Shown here in pieces: positions 1 through 7,675 of a stretch of 64,000 nucleotides of DNA. The position numbers and the translations under genes are program-made. The first letter of the stretch is position 1; each line of letters opens with the position of its first letter. This DNA is from Robertkochia sediminum. Its GTDB lineage: Bacteria; Bacteroidota; Bacteroidia; Flavobacteriales; Flavobacteriaceae. The notes under the pieces are model-generated. The model did no database searches, was not told the DNA's origin, and saw nothing but the letters and a program-made list of their open reading frames with translations. The stretch lies in NCBI RefSeq assembly GCF_016786255.1, contig NZ_JADMKT010000080.1:255311-319310 (forward strand), read 5' to 3'.

Positions 1-407
1 ATCACACTACAGGCCATAATGTAGATATGGCCTTCCGGCATATTCCTGATCTCGAACTCATAGTCGTCCGGAGCTTTAGCTAAGATGTCGTCGAATCGCT
101 GAGAAGATTTGAAAATGAGGCCCTCGAAGGGGATTCCGGCAGTTTTGATCTCGTTATGGGTGAGTATCGGACTAAAAGAATCTCTCAGGATCAGGTCGAT
201 CTGAGGTTTTAGCTCGGCAATGCGGTTGAGGTCACTGGTGCCTTCCCGCAACTCAGGATAGGCTTCGGCAACAGCCAGTACCTTTTTTGCATGATCGATC
301 AACTCAGGGTCCGCAGACTCCGTTAAGAGGTCTTCGTAACGCTTTAATAGCATATTGAAGCTAATGTTAATGTCTAAGGGCGATTCCTGGAGTTGTTTTC
401 TTCTCAT
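1..407 (-). CDS. N-terminal part of a GAF-domain-like flavobacterial protein (runs off left edge)
   Basis: An open frame on the minus strand begins at ATG 405-407 and stays open to base 1, giving 135 residues of an incomplete protein. It starts MRRKQLQESPLDINISFNML and is charged and soluble, with no signal peptide or membrane segment. The opening resembles, from memory, conserved flavobacterial proteins annotated as GAF-domain proteins; the GAF domain itself would lie outside the window, so this is a tentative family call. A TAATTTTA box directly upstream (412-419, minus) is one base off the Bacteroidota -7 consensus. The gene is divergent from the metallophosphoesterase at 805. Confidence 0.55.
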   Translation of the reverse strand, partial: MRRKQLQESPLDINISFNMLLKRYEDLLTESADPELIDHAKKVLAVAEAYPELREGTSDLNRIAELKPQIDLILRDSFSPILTHNEIKTAGIPFEGLIFKSSQRFDDILAKAPDDYEFEIRNMPEGHIYIMACSV

Positions 408-631
408 ATACTAAAATTACGATATTCCGACCCATTGGTCTGAGAGGTGTCCATGAACTTCCATGACACACGATTAAAAGCGCATTTTCATCGGTGAAAT
501 GCATATTTGAAAGAAGGGGGTGTATATGTCGTGCCTATTTACGTTATCCTGACTGAAGTACGGTATATCCCGTTCAAGAGGTATTTCTTCTGACGGAAGG
601 AGAGGGTGGTGTTTAAGTTTTGTATTTTTAG

Positions 632-673
632 GAGTGAAGGGTGAAGGGTGAAGAGTGATGAGTTAAGGGTGAA
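632..673. repeat. Heptameric tandem repeat, 6 units
   Basis: Six consecutive 7-bp units read GAGTGAA, GGGTGAA, GGGTGAA, GAGTGAT, GAGTTAA, GGGTGAA. The consensus is GRGTGAA with one or two substitutions per unit. A second heptamer tract with a related purine-rich unit lies at 32379-32427. Confidence 0.8.
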
Positions 674-689
674 GCGACAGGAGTGAGAC

Positions 690-703
690 GTGAATGCATT
701 CAC
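690..703. repeat. 14-bp perfect palindrome
   Basis: GTGAATGCATTCAC is a perfect palindrome with no loop, just downstream of the heptamer tract and about 100 bp before the metallophosphoesterase start. It could be a dimeric regulator site or part of the repeat element; nothing in the sequence decides between them. Confidence 0.5.
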
Positions 704-804
704 CATTTATAATTCATCATTCCTCCTAAGCAGACTGGGAGCACCTGGCATTACAGGTCCTTATCTTTTAAAACACCTGAACGTGTAAATATAACTTCGG
801 AAGA

Positions 805-1689
805 ATGTCAACGATCAACAGGCTTAACAGGGCTTATAAGAACGCGAAGGTGATTCCCTTTGACGATGATTCGCGTTTTATTTTTTTTAGCGATTGCCAC
901 AGGGGAGACAACAGTTTTGCCGATGAATTCGCCAATAATCGTAATATCTATTTCCACGCGCTCAAGCAGTATTACCGGGAGGGGTTTACCTATATCGAAT
1001 TGGGTGATGGCGACGAGCTTTGGGAGAGTAAGTTCGAAGACATCTTCGAAGCCCATAAGAACATCTTCTTTTTACTCAGAGATTTCTATAACAAGGGCCG
1101 TTTACATATGCTTTACGGGAATCACGATGTGCTGTATCGCAATAATGAAGTAGTTAAAAAGCATTATCAAAGCTGGATCAATCCCGAAAACCAGGAAGAG
1201 GAAGCTTTAATGCCCGGATTAAAATTTCATGAGTCTCTTGTTTTAAAGCATACGGAAACCGGCCGGGAATTGTTTTTGGTGCACGGGCATCAGGCCGACT
1301 GGTTCAATTATGTCATGTGGCCATTGGCTCGTTTTATGGTGCGTGTGCTATGGCGCCCTTTACAGGTTGTTGGGATCTCCGACCCGACCAGTCCGGCAAA
1401 GAACAATAAGGAGCTTTTTAAGGTAGAGAGACGCATGAAGCAGTGGATCGCTTCAATGGGGAATATGGTGACCATCATGGGACATACCCACCGTCCGCGA
1501 TTTCCTGAGCCCGGCGATCCTGCCCTTTTTAACGATGGGAGTTGTGTGCACCCCAGGAGCATTACCGGACTTGAACTTTGGCAGGGTAAGCTTACCCTGA
1601 TCAAGTGGAATCTGGATACAACAGAGGAAGGTTACCTGCAGGTGAGACGCACGGTTTTAGAAGGTCCTACAGCCATTGACCTTTATTGA
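805..1689 (+). CDS. Calcineurin-like metallophosphoesterase
   Basis: The 294-residue protein carries the dinuclear-metal phosphoesterase motifs in order: SDCHRGD (D30, H32), LGDGDELWE (D68), GNHD (106-108), HGHQ, and GHTHRP near residue 226. This places it in the calcineurin-like superfamily, close in layout to the UDP-2,3-diacylglucosamine hydrolase (LpxH) branch, but the true substrate cannot be told. There is no signal peptide, so it should be cytoplasmic. It stands alone, divergent from the gene at 1-407 and convergent with the ferredoxin gene. Confidence 0.85.
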   Translation: MSTINRLNRAYKNAKVIPFDDDSRFIFFSDCHRGDNSFADEFANNRNIYFHALKQYYREGFTYIELGDGDELWESKFEDIFEAHKNIFFLLRDFYNKGRLHMLYGNHDVLYRNNEVVKKHYQSWINPENQEEEALMPGLKFHESLVLKHTETGRELFLVHGHQADWFNYVMWPLARFMVRVLWRPLQVVGISDPTSPAKNNKELFKVERRMKQWIASMGNMVTIMGHTHRPRFPEPGDPALFNDGSCVHPRSITGLELWQGKLTLIKWNLDTTEEGYLQVRRTVLEGPTAIDLY

Positions 1690-1765
1690 TCAAAGCGCAG
1701 GCCCGAGCGTTTGGTCTGATAGATCAGGTTAACATGTTTCTGTATTCCTGTACGAACAAAGATTT

Positions 1766-2086
1766 CTACACTTCAGGGGCGATCTCGATCTCCAGGCCTT
1801 CAAGCGCTTCGGTGATCTGGATCTGGCAGCCAAGTCGGCTGTTGTCTTTAACGTGAAAGGCCTCGGCGAGCATCAGGTCTTCGTCGTCTGTCATTTCAGG
1901 CAGCGGGTGATCTGAGTGCACATAGATCTGGCAGGATGCACACATGGCCATGCCTCCGCACGTACCTTCTACAGGCAATTCGTAGGCTTTACATAGTTCC
2001 ATCAGGTTCATCCCCATATCAGTAGGGGCTTGTACGTCGTGTACAACACCTTCGCGGTCTGTGATCTTTATATTGATATCGGACAT
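1766..2086 (-). CDS. 2Fe-2S ferredoxin (adrenodoxin type)
   Basis: This 106-residue electron carrier has four cysteines in the plant/adrenodoxin pattern: C43, C49, C52 (GTCGGMAMCASC) and C87 (RLGCQI). The frame is open up to 2134, but the start at 2086 is chosen because a TACTTTTG -7 box lies at 2104-2111 and a terminator hairpin at 2121-2140, both inside the longer version. The neighbouring upstream gene on the same strand is a flavin ferredoxin reductase, so the two probably form an electron-transfer pair, although the terminator between them gives each its own transcript. A role in Fe-S cluster assembly is plausible given the NifU and Mrp genes nearby. Confidence 0.9.
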   Translation of the reverse strand: MSDINIKITDREGVVHDVQAPTDMGMNLMELCKAYELPVEGTCGGMAMCASCQIYVHSDHPLPEMTDDEDLMLAEAFHVKDNSRLGCQIQITEALEGLEIEIAPEV

Positions 2087-2103
2087 AATGCTCAAATAAT
2101 GCG

Positions 2104-2111
2104 CAAAAGTA
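2104..2111 (-). promoter_or_regulatory. -7 box TACTTTTG for the ferredoxin gene
   Basis: TACTTTTG on the minus strand matches the Bacteroidota -7 consensus TAnnTTTG exactly, 17 bases before ATG 2086. It implies a very short leader and excludes the longer start at 2134. Confidence 0.55.
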
Positions 2112-2112
2112 A

Positions 2113-2142
2113 ATAAAAAAAGCCCTGCTTTCACAGGGCTTT
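2113..2142 (-). terminator. Rho-independent terminator after the ferredoxin reductase gene
   Basis: The stem AGCCCTG/CAGGGCT (2121-2127 with 2134-2140) has a six-base loop and is followed on the minus strand by a run of six T (2115-2120). It lies between the reductase stop and the ferredoxin promoter. Confidence 0.85.
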
Positions 2143-2163
2143 ATGCAATATTGTGATACCGAG

Positions 2164-3216
2164 TTAGTTGATCGTTTTGATCACGGCTTTCTCGGCTTCC
2201 TTTCTTGTTCCATCAAATCCGTCAATACCACTCACCGTGGTGTATTTCATCACGTAACGTTTTTCAGGATAGATAAGCTTATACGCACTTTGACACATCA
2301 GGGTAGCTTCGTGAAAACCACACAGGATAAGCTTCAGTTTTCCGGGGTAGGTGTTCACATCCCCAATAGCATAGATTCCCGGGATATTGGTCTGGTAATC
2401 CAGTGTGTTGTCTACCTTGATAGCATTCTTCTCGATCTCCAGTCCCCAGTCGCCAATAGGCCCCAATTTGGGGGACAGCCCAAAAAGCGGAATAAAATGA
2501 TCGGTTTCCAGGCGTATCTTTTCATCTTCTCTTTCTACCGTAAGCGCCTCCAGGTGGTCTTCTCCGTGAAGTTCGGTAACTTCTGCCGGGGTGATCAGGT
2601 TGATCTTACCGAGCTTTTTAAGTTCTTCTACCTTTTCTACAGAATCCAGGGCTCCGCGAAATTCGTTGCGTCGGTGAATGAGGGTTACCTCAGAGGCCAC
2701 ATCGGCCAGGAAGATGCTCCAGTCGAGGGCAGAGTCACCACCACCGGCGATCACCACCTTTTTGTCGCGGTACATCTCCGGGTCTCTGATTATGTATTCA
2801 ACCCCTTTATCTTCAAACTTATCCAGGTTCTCGAGCAGTGGCTTACGCGGCTCGAAACTTCCGAGTCCGCCGGCAATAGCAACCACGGGAGCGTGGTGTT
2901 TCGTACCTTTATTGGTGGTTACGATAAATGAACCGTCTTCTTGTTTCTCAATGGTTTCTGCTCTTTCTCCCAGGGTGAATCCCGGGTCAAAAGGTTTGAT
3001 CTGTTCCATGAGGTTGTCTACCAGGTCACCTGCCAAAACCTCGGGAAATCCGGGGATATCGTAGATAGGCTTCTTCGGGTAGATCTCTGCACACTGTCCT
3101 CCCGGTTGAGGCAAGGCATCGATAAGGTGACATTTAAGTTTTAATAATCCGGCTTCAAATACGGTAAAAAGTCCGGTAGGACCGGCTCCGATTATTAAGA
3201 TGTCTGTTTTGATCAT
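2164..3216 (-). CDS. Ferredoxin--NAD(P)+ reductase, thioredoxin-reductase-like type
   Basis: The 350-residue flavoprotein has an FAD-binding motif at its start (IIGAGPTGLF, residues 7-16), a second nucleotide-binding motif in the middle (AGGGDSALDW, near 157) and a late GDVNTYPGK segment that contacts FAD. The signature PQPGGQCAEIYPKKPIYDIP is typical of the type-2 ferredoxin-NADP reductases (Bacillus YumC family), which resemble thioredoxin reductase but lack its CxxC active site; no CxxC is seen here. It would pass electrons between NAD(P)H and the adjacent ferredoxin in the cytoplasm. Confidence 0.9.
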   Translation of the reverse strand: MIKTDILIIGAGPTGLFTVFEAGLLKLKCHLIDALPQPGGQCAEIYPKKPIYDIPGFPEVLAGDLVDNLMEQIKPFDPGFTLGERAETIEKQEDGSFIVTTNKGTKHHAPVVAIAGGLGSFEPRKPLLENLDKFEDKGVEYIIRDPEMYRDKKVVIAGGGDSALDWSIFLADVASEVTLIHRRNEFRGALDSVEKVEELKKLGKINLITPAEVTELHGEDHLEALTVEREDEKIRLETDHFIPLFGLSPKLGPIGDWGLEIEKNAIKVDNTLDYQTNIPGIYAIGDVNTYPGKLKLILCGFHEATLMCQSAYKLIYPEKRYVMKYTTVSGIDGFDGTRKEAEKAVIKTIN

Positions 3217-3325
3217 AGTGTAATCTTTTTAGGACATAAGTCCTGATCTGTTATATAGCATAAAGGGTTAACACCGCTTTTTTATGGACTGCGTTTACCC
3301 GGGTCATGCCCTTAGTCGTAACAGA

Positions 3326-3565
3326 TCACTCTACATTAACAACTTGTTCGATCTGGGGGACGTATTTTTTTATGGTCATTTCGACCCCGCTCTTCAGGGT
3401 CATCTGGTTTACGCTACACCCGACGCAGGTGCCTTCGAGCCTGACCTTAACGAATTTGTCATTTTCAATGGCTACCAGGGAGATGTCTCCCCCGTCATTT
3501 TGTAAAAAGGGTCTGATCTCTGCCAGCGCCTTTTCCACGTTAATTTTGATTTCTTCTGAGGTCAT
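3326..3565 (-). CDS. NifU-like Fe-S scaffold domain protein
   Basis: This 79-residue protein consists only of the NifU C-terminal (Nfu) domain. It has the family's FLQNDGGD segment and the cluster-binding CxxC (C47, C50 in GTCVGCS). Such proteins accept or deliver a 4Fe-4S cluster. The gene starts three bases after the mrp stop codon on the same strand, so the two are almost certainly cotranscribed and likely act together in Fe-S cluster maturation. Confidence 0.92.
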   Translation of the reverse strand: MTSEEIKINVEKALAEIRPFLQNDGGDISLVAIENDKFVKVRLEGTCVGCSVNQMTLKSGVEMTIKKYVPQIEQVVNVE

Positions 3566-3568
3566 GTG

Positions 3569-4702
3569 CTATTTTTTATTAACGGCAGAACAACCGGCCA
3601 TAGTGGTGATCTTGATCGCCTCTGTCGGTGGTAAACTGGTGTTTCTGTTCACTACTTCCTGAACCACGTTTCTCGTAAGTTCTTCGAAGGCCTCTGCCAG
3701 AGGGGTTTCGGTTTGCAGCGCTGCGGGTCTTCCGTAGTCTCCTGCCTCACGAATACTTTGTACGATCGGGATCTCTCCGAGGAATGGCACTTCAAGGTCT
3801 TCTGCGAGGTTCTTGGCACCTTCCTTTCCGAAGATGTAATATTTATTTTCAGGTAGCTCTTCCGGAGTGAAATAAGCCATGTTTTCTATGATACCCAGTA
3901 CCGGAACATTGATGCTGTCCTGACGGAACATCGCCACTCCTTTTTTCGCGTCGGCAAGGGCAATGTTCTGAGGTGTACTCACCACAACAGCTCCGGTGAT
4001 CGGAAGCGACTGCATGATGCTCAGGTGAATGTCTCCGGTTCCCGGAGGCAGGTCGAGCAGAAGGAAATCCAGTTCTCCCCAATCGGCATCGAAGATCATT
4101 TGGTTCAAGGCCTTTGCAGCCATAGGGCCTCTCCAGATCACTGCCTGATTAGGTTGGGTGAAAAAACCTATGGAGAGTAATTGAACCCCGTAGTTCTCTA
4201 CCGGCTTCATTTTTGATTTTCCATCTACGTTTACTGCCAGTGGGCGCTGTCCGTCAACATCGAGCATGATAGGCATGGACGGCCCGTAAATATCGGCATC
4301 AAGTAATCCTACCTTAAAGCCCATTTTGGCGAGGGATACAGCCAGGTTGGCGGTAACGGTAGATTTTCCTACCCCTCCTTTTCCTGATGCTACCGCAACA
4401 ATATTCTTGATCCCCGGAATGGCCTTTCCTTTGATCTCCGGTTTTTTTTCGGGAGCCTCCACTTTGACATTCACTTTTACCTTAGCCTTTTGATATACTT
4501 TATCGTGAATGGTCTTGAGGATCTCTACTTCGGTCTTCTTCTTGGCTTGTAAGCTCGGATTGTTAATGGTGATGTCTACCACAACTTCATCTGCGAAACA
4601 AACTACATTGGTTACTGCTCCGCTCTCGATCATGTTCTGGCCCTCTCCGGGAGCAGAGATCGTTTCCAGCGCAGCAATAACATCTTTTTTATTGATTTTC
4701 AT
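3569..4702 (-). CDS. mrp: Mrp/ApbC-type ATP-binding Fe-S carrier protein
   Basis: The 377-residue protein has an N-terminal MIP18/DUF59 domain (about 1-85) and a deviant Walker A P-loop GKGGVGKS (107-114) of the MinD/Mrp family, followed by DADIYGPSMP and LLLDLPPGTGD. Relatives bind ATP and carry Fe-S clusters to apoproteins. It is unusual in lacking the CxxC that bridges the cluster in ApbC/NBP35 proteins: the segment after IENMAYF reads TPEELPENKYYIFG with no cysteine. A TATCTTTG -7 box lies 54 bases upstream. The next gene encodes a NifU-like scaffold. Confidence 0.92.
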   Translation of the reverse strand: MKINKKDVIAALETISAPGEGQNMIESGAVTNVVCFADEVVVDITINNPSLQAKKKTEVEILKTIHDKVYQKAKVKVNVKVEAPEKKPEIKGKAIPGIKNIVAVASGKGGVGKSTVTANLAVSLAKMGFKVGLLDADIYGPSMPIMLDVDGQRPLAVNVDGKSKMKPVENYGVQLLSIGFFTQPNQAVIWRGPMAAKALNQMIFDADWGELDFLLLDLPPGTGDIHLSIMQSLPITGAVVVSTPQNIALADAKKGVAMFRQDSINVPVLGIIENMAYFTPEELPENKYYIFGKEGAKNLAEDLEVPFLGEIPIVQSIREAGDYGRPAALQTETPLAEAFEELTRNVVQEVVNRNTSLPPTEAIKITTMAGCSAVNKK

Positions 4703-4756
4703 AGGGTTATGTCCTGGTGATTTTCAGCGTTTCTTTTTTAAACTCATTCTAAATTG

Positions 4757-4764
4757 CAAAGATA
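4757..4764 (-). promoter_or_regulatory. -7 box TATCTTTG for mrp-nifU
   Basis: An exact TAnnTTTG match on the minus strand, giving a leader of about 48 bases before the mrp ATG at 4702. Confidence 0.5.
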
Positions 4765-4883
4765 CACTTTCGTTGGCACATAATGAAAATGGTGCTATTC
4801 GGGGCATCTATGAGTGAATTGTTGTTCTTTATGGTTTAGGGAACTGAACGGCACAAAAGTACATAAAATCGACCTGAAGAGCC

Positions 4884-5237
4884 TTAGAAATCGTTGCTTA
4901 GTTCGGTGTTTGGGTCCCAGTAATATTTGTCCAGGTTTTGCACCTGGTCATTGGCGATCTCCACCCCTTCGCTTTCCAGAAGTTGTTGCATGAGATTGGT
5001 GCCCTGAAAATGGTGTTTCCCGGTAAGAAGGCCGGAACGGTTAACCACCCGATGTGCCGGAACATCGTCCCTGTTGTGGGATGCGTTCATGGCCCATCCG
5101 ACCATTCTGGCACTTCCGCCGCTACCCAGATAGCGGGCAATTGCCCCATAAGAGGTTACCCTGCCGTAAGGTATGAGCTTTACGACTTCATAGACCTTCT
5201 GGAAAAAGGATATGCTTTTATCGCTATAGGTCGGCAT
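4884..5237 (-). CDS. Alkyltransferase-like protein (MGMT fold without the acceptor cysteine)
   Basis: The 117-residue protein has the DNA-binding half of O6-alkylguanine-DNA alkyltransferases: PYGRVTSYGAIA, then the wing region. Where true MGMT enzymes have PCHR, this one has PAHR (A61), so it cannot accept an alkyl group. By analogy with known alkyltransferase-like (ATL) proteins it would bind damaged guanine and flag it for nucleotide-excision repair. It overlaps the upstream LysE-type gene by 14 bases and is the third gene of the trmB operon. Confidence 0.88.
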   Translation of the reverse strand: MPTYSDKSISFFQKVYEVVKLIPYGRVTSYGAIARYLGSGGSARMVGWAMNASHNRDDVPAHRVVNRSGLLTGKHHFQGTNLMQQLLESEGVEIANDQVQNLDKYYWDPNTELSNDF

Positions 5238-5859
5238 AGAACAGTCGGATCAGGGTGATGATGAGTAAAACGCCCATAAGTCCGCTGAGAATGTAGTCGG
5301 AATAACGGGAGAAATAATCGGTTTTTGCTTCCAGCTTGTCAAAGTAGAACACATACATATACAACATGGCGAAGGTGCCTAAGCCTGCAGCAAGAATAAA
5401 GATGAGAATGTCGGCAAGTTCGAACTTGATCCACCCCGATACGTTCCACGCCGCATTGAGTCCGCAGAAATACGCTATGGGCAGCACATTGAAAAAGGAA
5501 ATGAGCATGCCTTTAAAAAAGAGGTTCTTGCGCTTTATCTTGACTACTCTTTTCTTCTTTACCTTATTCTTGTTGGCGATCACCAGGAAGTACACGGCAA
5601 AGAAGGCAAAAACCACAATAGCGACCTTCAGGAGAATGTCGATCACGAACGGATTGTTGTACAGGTATTTTGAAATTAGTACTCCGATATAGGCCTGTAT
5701 CACCACGGTTGCCGAAGCTCCGGCTGAGAAAATGATCCCGCCCTGCTTACCTCTTTTGGCTCCGGTACGAGCTGCTGAGATATTGATGAGGCCGGGAAAG
5801 ACCACCCCCATAAGTGCGGCCGAGAAGGTTGCAAAGAACAGGATGATGTGATGTACCAT
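5224..5859 (-). CDS. LysE-family membrane transporter
   Basis: A 211-residue inner-membrane protein with about six hydrophobic segments. The opening (FPGLINISAARTGAKRGKQG) has the conserved glycine/proline loop of the LysE/RhtB exporter family, followed after the second helix by a lysine-rich cytoplasmic stretch (about 97-112, KNKVKKKRVVKIKRKN). Family members export amino acids or similar small molecules; the substrate here is unknown. Its ATG overlaps the trmB stop codon (TAATG at 5857-5861), so it is translationally coupled to trmB. Confidence 0.8.
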   Translation of the reverse strand: MVHHIILFFATFSAALMGVVFPGLINISAARTGAKRGKQGGIIFSAGASATVVIQAYIGVLISKYLYNNPFVIDILLKVAIVVFAFFAVYFLVIANKNKVKKKRVVKIKRKNLFFKGMLISFFNVLPIAYFCGLNAAWNVSGWIKFELADILIFILAAGLGTFAMLYMYVFYFDKLEAKTDYFSRYSDYILSGLMGVLLIITLIRLFYADL

Positions 5860-6533
5860 TAGCGTAGTTTGAACTTGATATAGGTTATGGGTTTCCCTTC
5901 TTCAAGATACTGCTTTTCGTAAAAGGTTTGTATCGTGGTCACTTCTTCGGGGCTGCCGTGATTTTTATAGACGTCGTGATTGGCGTAAAGCACTTCTTCT
6001 TCAAGCCCGTGTAAAAGACCCAGGGTATATCCATGCATGAATTCACTGTCGGTTTTCAGGTGAACGAGACCACCGGGTTTCAGGATATTTCTGTAGCGGT
6101 CGAGAAAGATCTTGTTGGTAAGCCTGTGCTTGGTGCGCTTGTATTTGATCTGTGGGTCTGGGAAGGTGATCCAGATCTCATCGACTTCGTTGGCCTCAAA
6201 AAGGTCTTCGATAAGTTCGATCTGTGTGCGCAGAAAGCACACGTTCTCCAGATTTTCCTCCAGGGCTGTTTTTGCTCCCCTCCAAAAACGGGCACCTTTA
6301 ATATCGATCCCGATAAAATTCTTTTCAGGGAATTTGCGGGCCATTCCCACCGAGTATTCTCCTTTTCCGCACCCGAGCTCCAGCACGATAGGGTTGTTGT
6401 TCTTAAAATACAACTCGCTCCATTTGCCTTTGTATTCGAATTGGTTGTTTGTTACCGTCTCTCTCGAGGGCTGGATAACATTTGAGAAACTCTCGTTCTC
6501 TCTGAATCGCTTTAGCTTGTTCTTACTGCCCAC
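5859..6533 (-). CDS. trmB: tRNA (guanine-N7-)-methyltransferase
   Basis: The 224-residue enzyme uses S-adenosylmethionine to methylate N7 of guanine 46 in tRNA. It shows the SAM-binding VLELGCGKGEYSVGMA segment (about 51-66), the FIGIDIKG strand and the TrmB signature ITFPDPQIKYKRTKHRL. Length and order fit the family. It opens an operon with the LysE-type exporter and the ATL protein. A TAATTTTG -7 box lies only 22 bases upstream of its ATG. Confidence 0.95.
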   Translation of the reverse strand: MGSKNKLKRFRENESFSNVIQPSRETVTNNQFEYKGKWSELYFKNNNPIVLELGCGKGEYSVGMARKFPEKNFIGIDIKGARFWRGAKTALEENLENVCFLRTQIELIEDLFEANEVDEIWITFPDPQIKYKRTKHRLTNKIFLDRYRNILKPGGLVHLKTDSEFMHGYTLGLLHGLEEEVLYANHDVYKNHGSPEEVTTIQTFYEKQYLEEGKPITYIKFKLR

Positions 6534-6554
6534 AACAATTATTTAATTTAATGG

Positions 6555-6562
6555 CAAAATTA
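6555..6562 (-). promoter_or_regulatory. -7 box TAATTTTG for the trmB operon
   Basis: An exact TAnnTTTG match on the minus strand; it predicts transcription starting near 6548, 15 bases before the trmB ATG. It lies inside the longest possible reading of the divergent glycosyltransferase gene, which argues that that gene starts later. Confidence 0.5.
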
Positions 6563-6604
6563 ACGAAATCTTTCTCATGGAAAAATCCGGTTATTTTACC
6601 AGTA

Positions 6605-7675
6605 ATGAGAAAGATGCAAAGAATACTCGTAGCGCCCCTTAACTGGGGGTTGGGTCATGCCACTCGGTGTATCCCGATCATCAGGGAGCTCAAAGCGAAC
6701 GGATTTGATCCTGTGATCGCTTCAGACGGGGTAGCCCTGGAGTTGCTGAAGACCGAATTTGATGATCTGGAATTTGTCGAGTTGCCGGGCTATCAGGTGG
6801 AATACGCCAAAAAACCAGGGTACTTTAAGTGGAAGTTATTGCTCAATTCGCCCAAAATGATGAAGGCGGTGGCCAAGGAGCGCAAGCTGGTTAAAAAACT
6901 GGTAAAGGACCTGGCGTTAGATGGGATCATCTCTGATAACCGACTGGGTGTGTATTCCAAAAAAGTACCCTCGGTATTTATGACCCATCAGTTAAATGTG
7001 CTCAGTGGAAATACCAGTGCCATAAGTACGGCGATCCACCAACGGTATATCAGTAAGTTCGATGTGTGCTGGGTGCCGGATACGGCAGGAGAGCCTAATC
7101 TTAGTGGTGTCCTTGGTCATCCCGACAGGCCGCTTCACGACGTGCGTTACTTAGGTCCATTAAGCCGGTTGGAGAAGCTTGAACTGCCGGTAAAATACGA
7201 TCTCTTCGTACTGCTTTCCGGGCCGGAGCCCCAGAGGACCCTGTTGGAGGAAAGGTTATTGGATGAGCTGCAGGACTTTGCAGGGCAGGTGCTCTTTGTG
7301 CGCGGGAAAATAGAAGCCAGGCAAACCGTAATGTCTAAAGGGCATATGAAGGTTTATAACTTTATGAATTCTGAACAACTCGAGGTAGCCTTCAGTAAAA
7401 GCAGCCTGGCACTTTGTCGTTCGGGCTATACGACCATCATGGACCTCGCTAAGCTCGAAAAGAAGGCTTTCTTTATACCCACACCGGGTCAATACGAACA
7501 GGAGTATCTTGCAAAGAGACTCGACGAGCAGGGGTTGGTACCTTTTGCAGCTCAGGATACTTTTAAAGTAGACATGCTCAACCGGGTGAAAGACTATAAA
7601 GGTCTAGGAGGATTTAACCTCGACTTCGATACCCATGGGATCTTTGATGTCTTTGCTTCGTTCCAGAGTAAATGA
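6605..7675 (+). CDS. Predicted glycosyltransferase (MurG/GT28-like fold)
   Basis: The protein begins with a nucleotide-sugar transferase type start (ILVAPLNWGLGHATRCIPII), matching the GLGHxxR loop of GT-B enzymes such as MurG. The C-terminal half has a CRSGYTTIMDL segment like the donor-binding loop of that fold. The frame is open from 6551, but the trmB promoter lies there and the conserved fold begins at residue 24 of that version; the start is therefore placed at ATG 6605 (ATG 6614 equally possible). Donor and acceptor are unknown. Its last 72 bases overlap the end of phoR on the opposite strand. Confidence 0.75.
   Translation: MRKMQRILVAPLNWGLGHATRCIPIIRELKANGFDPVIASDGVALELLKTEFDDLEFVELPGYQVEYAKKPGYFKWKLLLNSPKMMKAVAKERKLVKKLVKDLALDGIISDNRLGVYSKKVPSVFMTHQLNVLSGNTSAISTAIHQRYISKFDVCWVPDTAGEPNLSGVLGHPDRPLHDVRYLGPLSRLEKLELPVKYDLFVLLSGPEPQRTLLEERLLDELQDFAGQVLFVRGKIEARQTVMSKGHMKVYNFMNSEQLEVAFSKSSLALCRSGYTTIMDLAKLEKKAFFIPTPGQYEQEYLAKRLDEQGLVPFAAQDTFKVDMLNRVKDYKGLGGFNLDFDTHGIFDVFASFQSK

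Larger units (their letters stand above)
408..804. other. 397-base intergenic region with heptamer repeats
   Basis: This gap separates two divergent genes. It contains a run of six 7-bp purine-rich units (632-673), a perfect 14-bp palindrome (690-703) and a pyrimidine-rich stretch reading like the inverted counterpart of the heptamers (about 700-728). A TATCTTTT box near 763 could serve the gene at 805. No convincing small gene was found. Confidence 0.6.

Noticed and set aside
632..673. Possible CRISPR array
   Set aside because: Units are 7 bp with no spacers; no cas genes anywhere in the window.
2143..2931. 262-codon open frame antisense to the ferredoxin reductase gene
   Set aside because: The opposite strand encodes a complete, clearly recognisable flavoprotein; this frame also begins inside its terminator.
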